From: Bacteroidales bacterium
Lineage (GTDB): Bacteria > Bacteroidota > Bacteroidia > Bacteroidales > FEN-979
NCBI GenBank assembly: GCA_023231065.1
Contig: JALNWE010000070.1
Span: 1 to 14,846, forward strand
DNA length: 14,846 bases
Direction of reading: 5' to 3'
Notes under the pieces: generated by a model
The model's database searches: none
What the model saw: only the letters and a program-made list of their open reading frames with translations
Told to the model about the DNA's origin: nothing
In this document: positions 14,547-14,846 of the stretch, piece after piece
How the letters are laid out: every line of letters begins with the position of its first letter
How positions within the stretch are numbered: position 1 is the stretch's first letter
Translations under genes and position numbers: made by a program

Positions 14547-14846
14547 ATGAAGAGGTTAATTGTATTCGGATGTTTTGTATTTGTATTTTGTTTTACAACT
14601 TATGGGGCGAGGATTGTTGTAAAACAGGATGGGACCGGTGATTTTACCACCATCCAACTGGCCATCAATGCCTCGTACAATGGCGACACCGTTTTGGTGT
14701 ACCCCGGGACCTATTATGAAAACATCAATTTTAATGGAAAGAGCATTACCGTTGCCAGCCTTTACTTATTAACACAAGCCGATTCGCTGGTTTACCAAAC
14801 AGTCATTGACGGCAATCACAATGGAAGTGTTGTGCTGATTATTTCC
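14547..14846 (+). CDS. Secreted parallel-beta-helix-like protein (5' part, runs off right edge)
   Basis: ATG 14547 opens a frame that stays open for 100 codons to the window end. The signal peptide is MKRLIVFGCFVFVFCFTTYG. The mature start ARIVVKQDGTGDFTTIQLAI with YNGDTVLVYPGTYYENI, and then the TVIDGNHNGSVV repeat, is the standard opening of right-handed parallel beta-helix proteins. It is distantly like pectinesterase and DUF1565/NosD types and is often joined to a T9SS tail in Bacteroidota. The first coil is visible, but catalytic residues would lie beyond the window, so enzyme or structural role is open. The 13-bp gap to the upstream T9SS cargo gene suggests cotranscription. Confidence 0.85.
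   Translation, partial: MKRLIVFGCFVFVFCFTTYGARIVVKQDGTGDFTTIQLAINASYNGDTVLVYPGTYYENINFNGKSITVASLYLLTQADSLVYQTVIDGNHNGSVVLIIS

Overview
The window looks like a chromosomal piece of a Bacteroidota (Bacteroidetes) genome, probably an environmental lineage. The evidence is a clear type IX secretion (T9SS) C-terminal sorting domain, a LytS/LytTR two-component pair attached to a TolC/MFP/ABC export cassette, almost no Shine-Dalgarno sequences, and several matches to the Bacteroidetes promoter (TTG, about 19-21 bp, TAnnTTTG). Moderate GC in the genes and AT-rich gaps fit this. Species cannot be named from the sequence.

Layout. (1) 1-593, minus: 5' part of a secreted SBBP beta-propeller protein, which runs off the left edge. 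(2) 594-993: a gene-free AT-rich gap holding a short interspersed-repeat-like motif and a good promoter for the next gene. (3) 994-1284, plus: an HU/IHF-type DNA-binding protein. (4) 1292-5822, minus: histidine kinase, then NarL-type regulator (4-nt overlap), then an outer-membrane beta-barrel of Gcw_chp/TorF type, then an Amt ammonium transporter. All four genes are codirectional, so a nitrogen-responsive unit is possible but not proven. (5) 5823-6061: divergent control region with facing -7 elements and several perfect inverted repeats. (6) 6062-12495, plus: a six-gene run of TolC, membrane fusion protein, ABC ATPase, MacB/FtsX-type permease, LytS-type kinase and LytTR regulator. This is a complete self-regulated tripartite exporter of MacAB-TolC type, with ATPase and permease as separate proteins. 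(7) 12496-13123: an unusual non-coding stretch with a REP-like hairpin, a 12-bp palindrome, a possible 27-residue micro-ORF, 11-bp and 21-bp tandem repeats, and a duplicated promoter. (8) 13124-14846, plus: a T9SS-sorted secreted protein and the start of a second secreted protein of parallel-beta-helix character, probably cotranscribed.

How the genes work together. In the exporter run the kinase and LytTR regulator presumably sense envelope stress or the exported compound and control the pump. Inverted repeats upstream of tolC are the best operator candidates. In the minus-strand unit the barrel could pass ammonium across the outer membrane and Amt across the inner membrane. No PII gene (glnK) lies next to amt.

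Most of the window is ordinary for the phylum. The parts that recognised genes do not explain are the 12.6-13.1 kb repeat/micro-ORF/tandem-promoter region and the palindrome-rich divergent region at 5.84-6.01 kb. No tRNA, rRNA, CRISPR array, transposase or integrase was seen.
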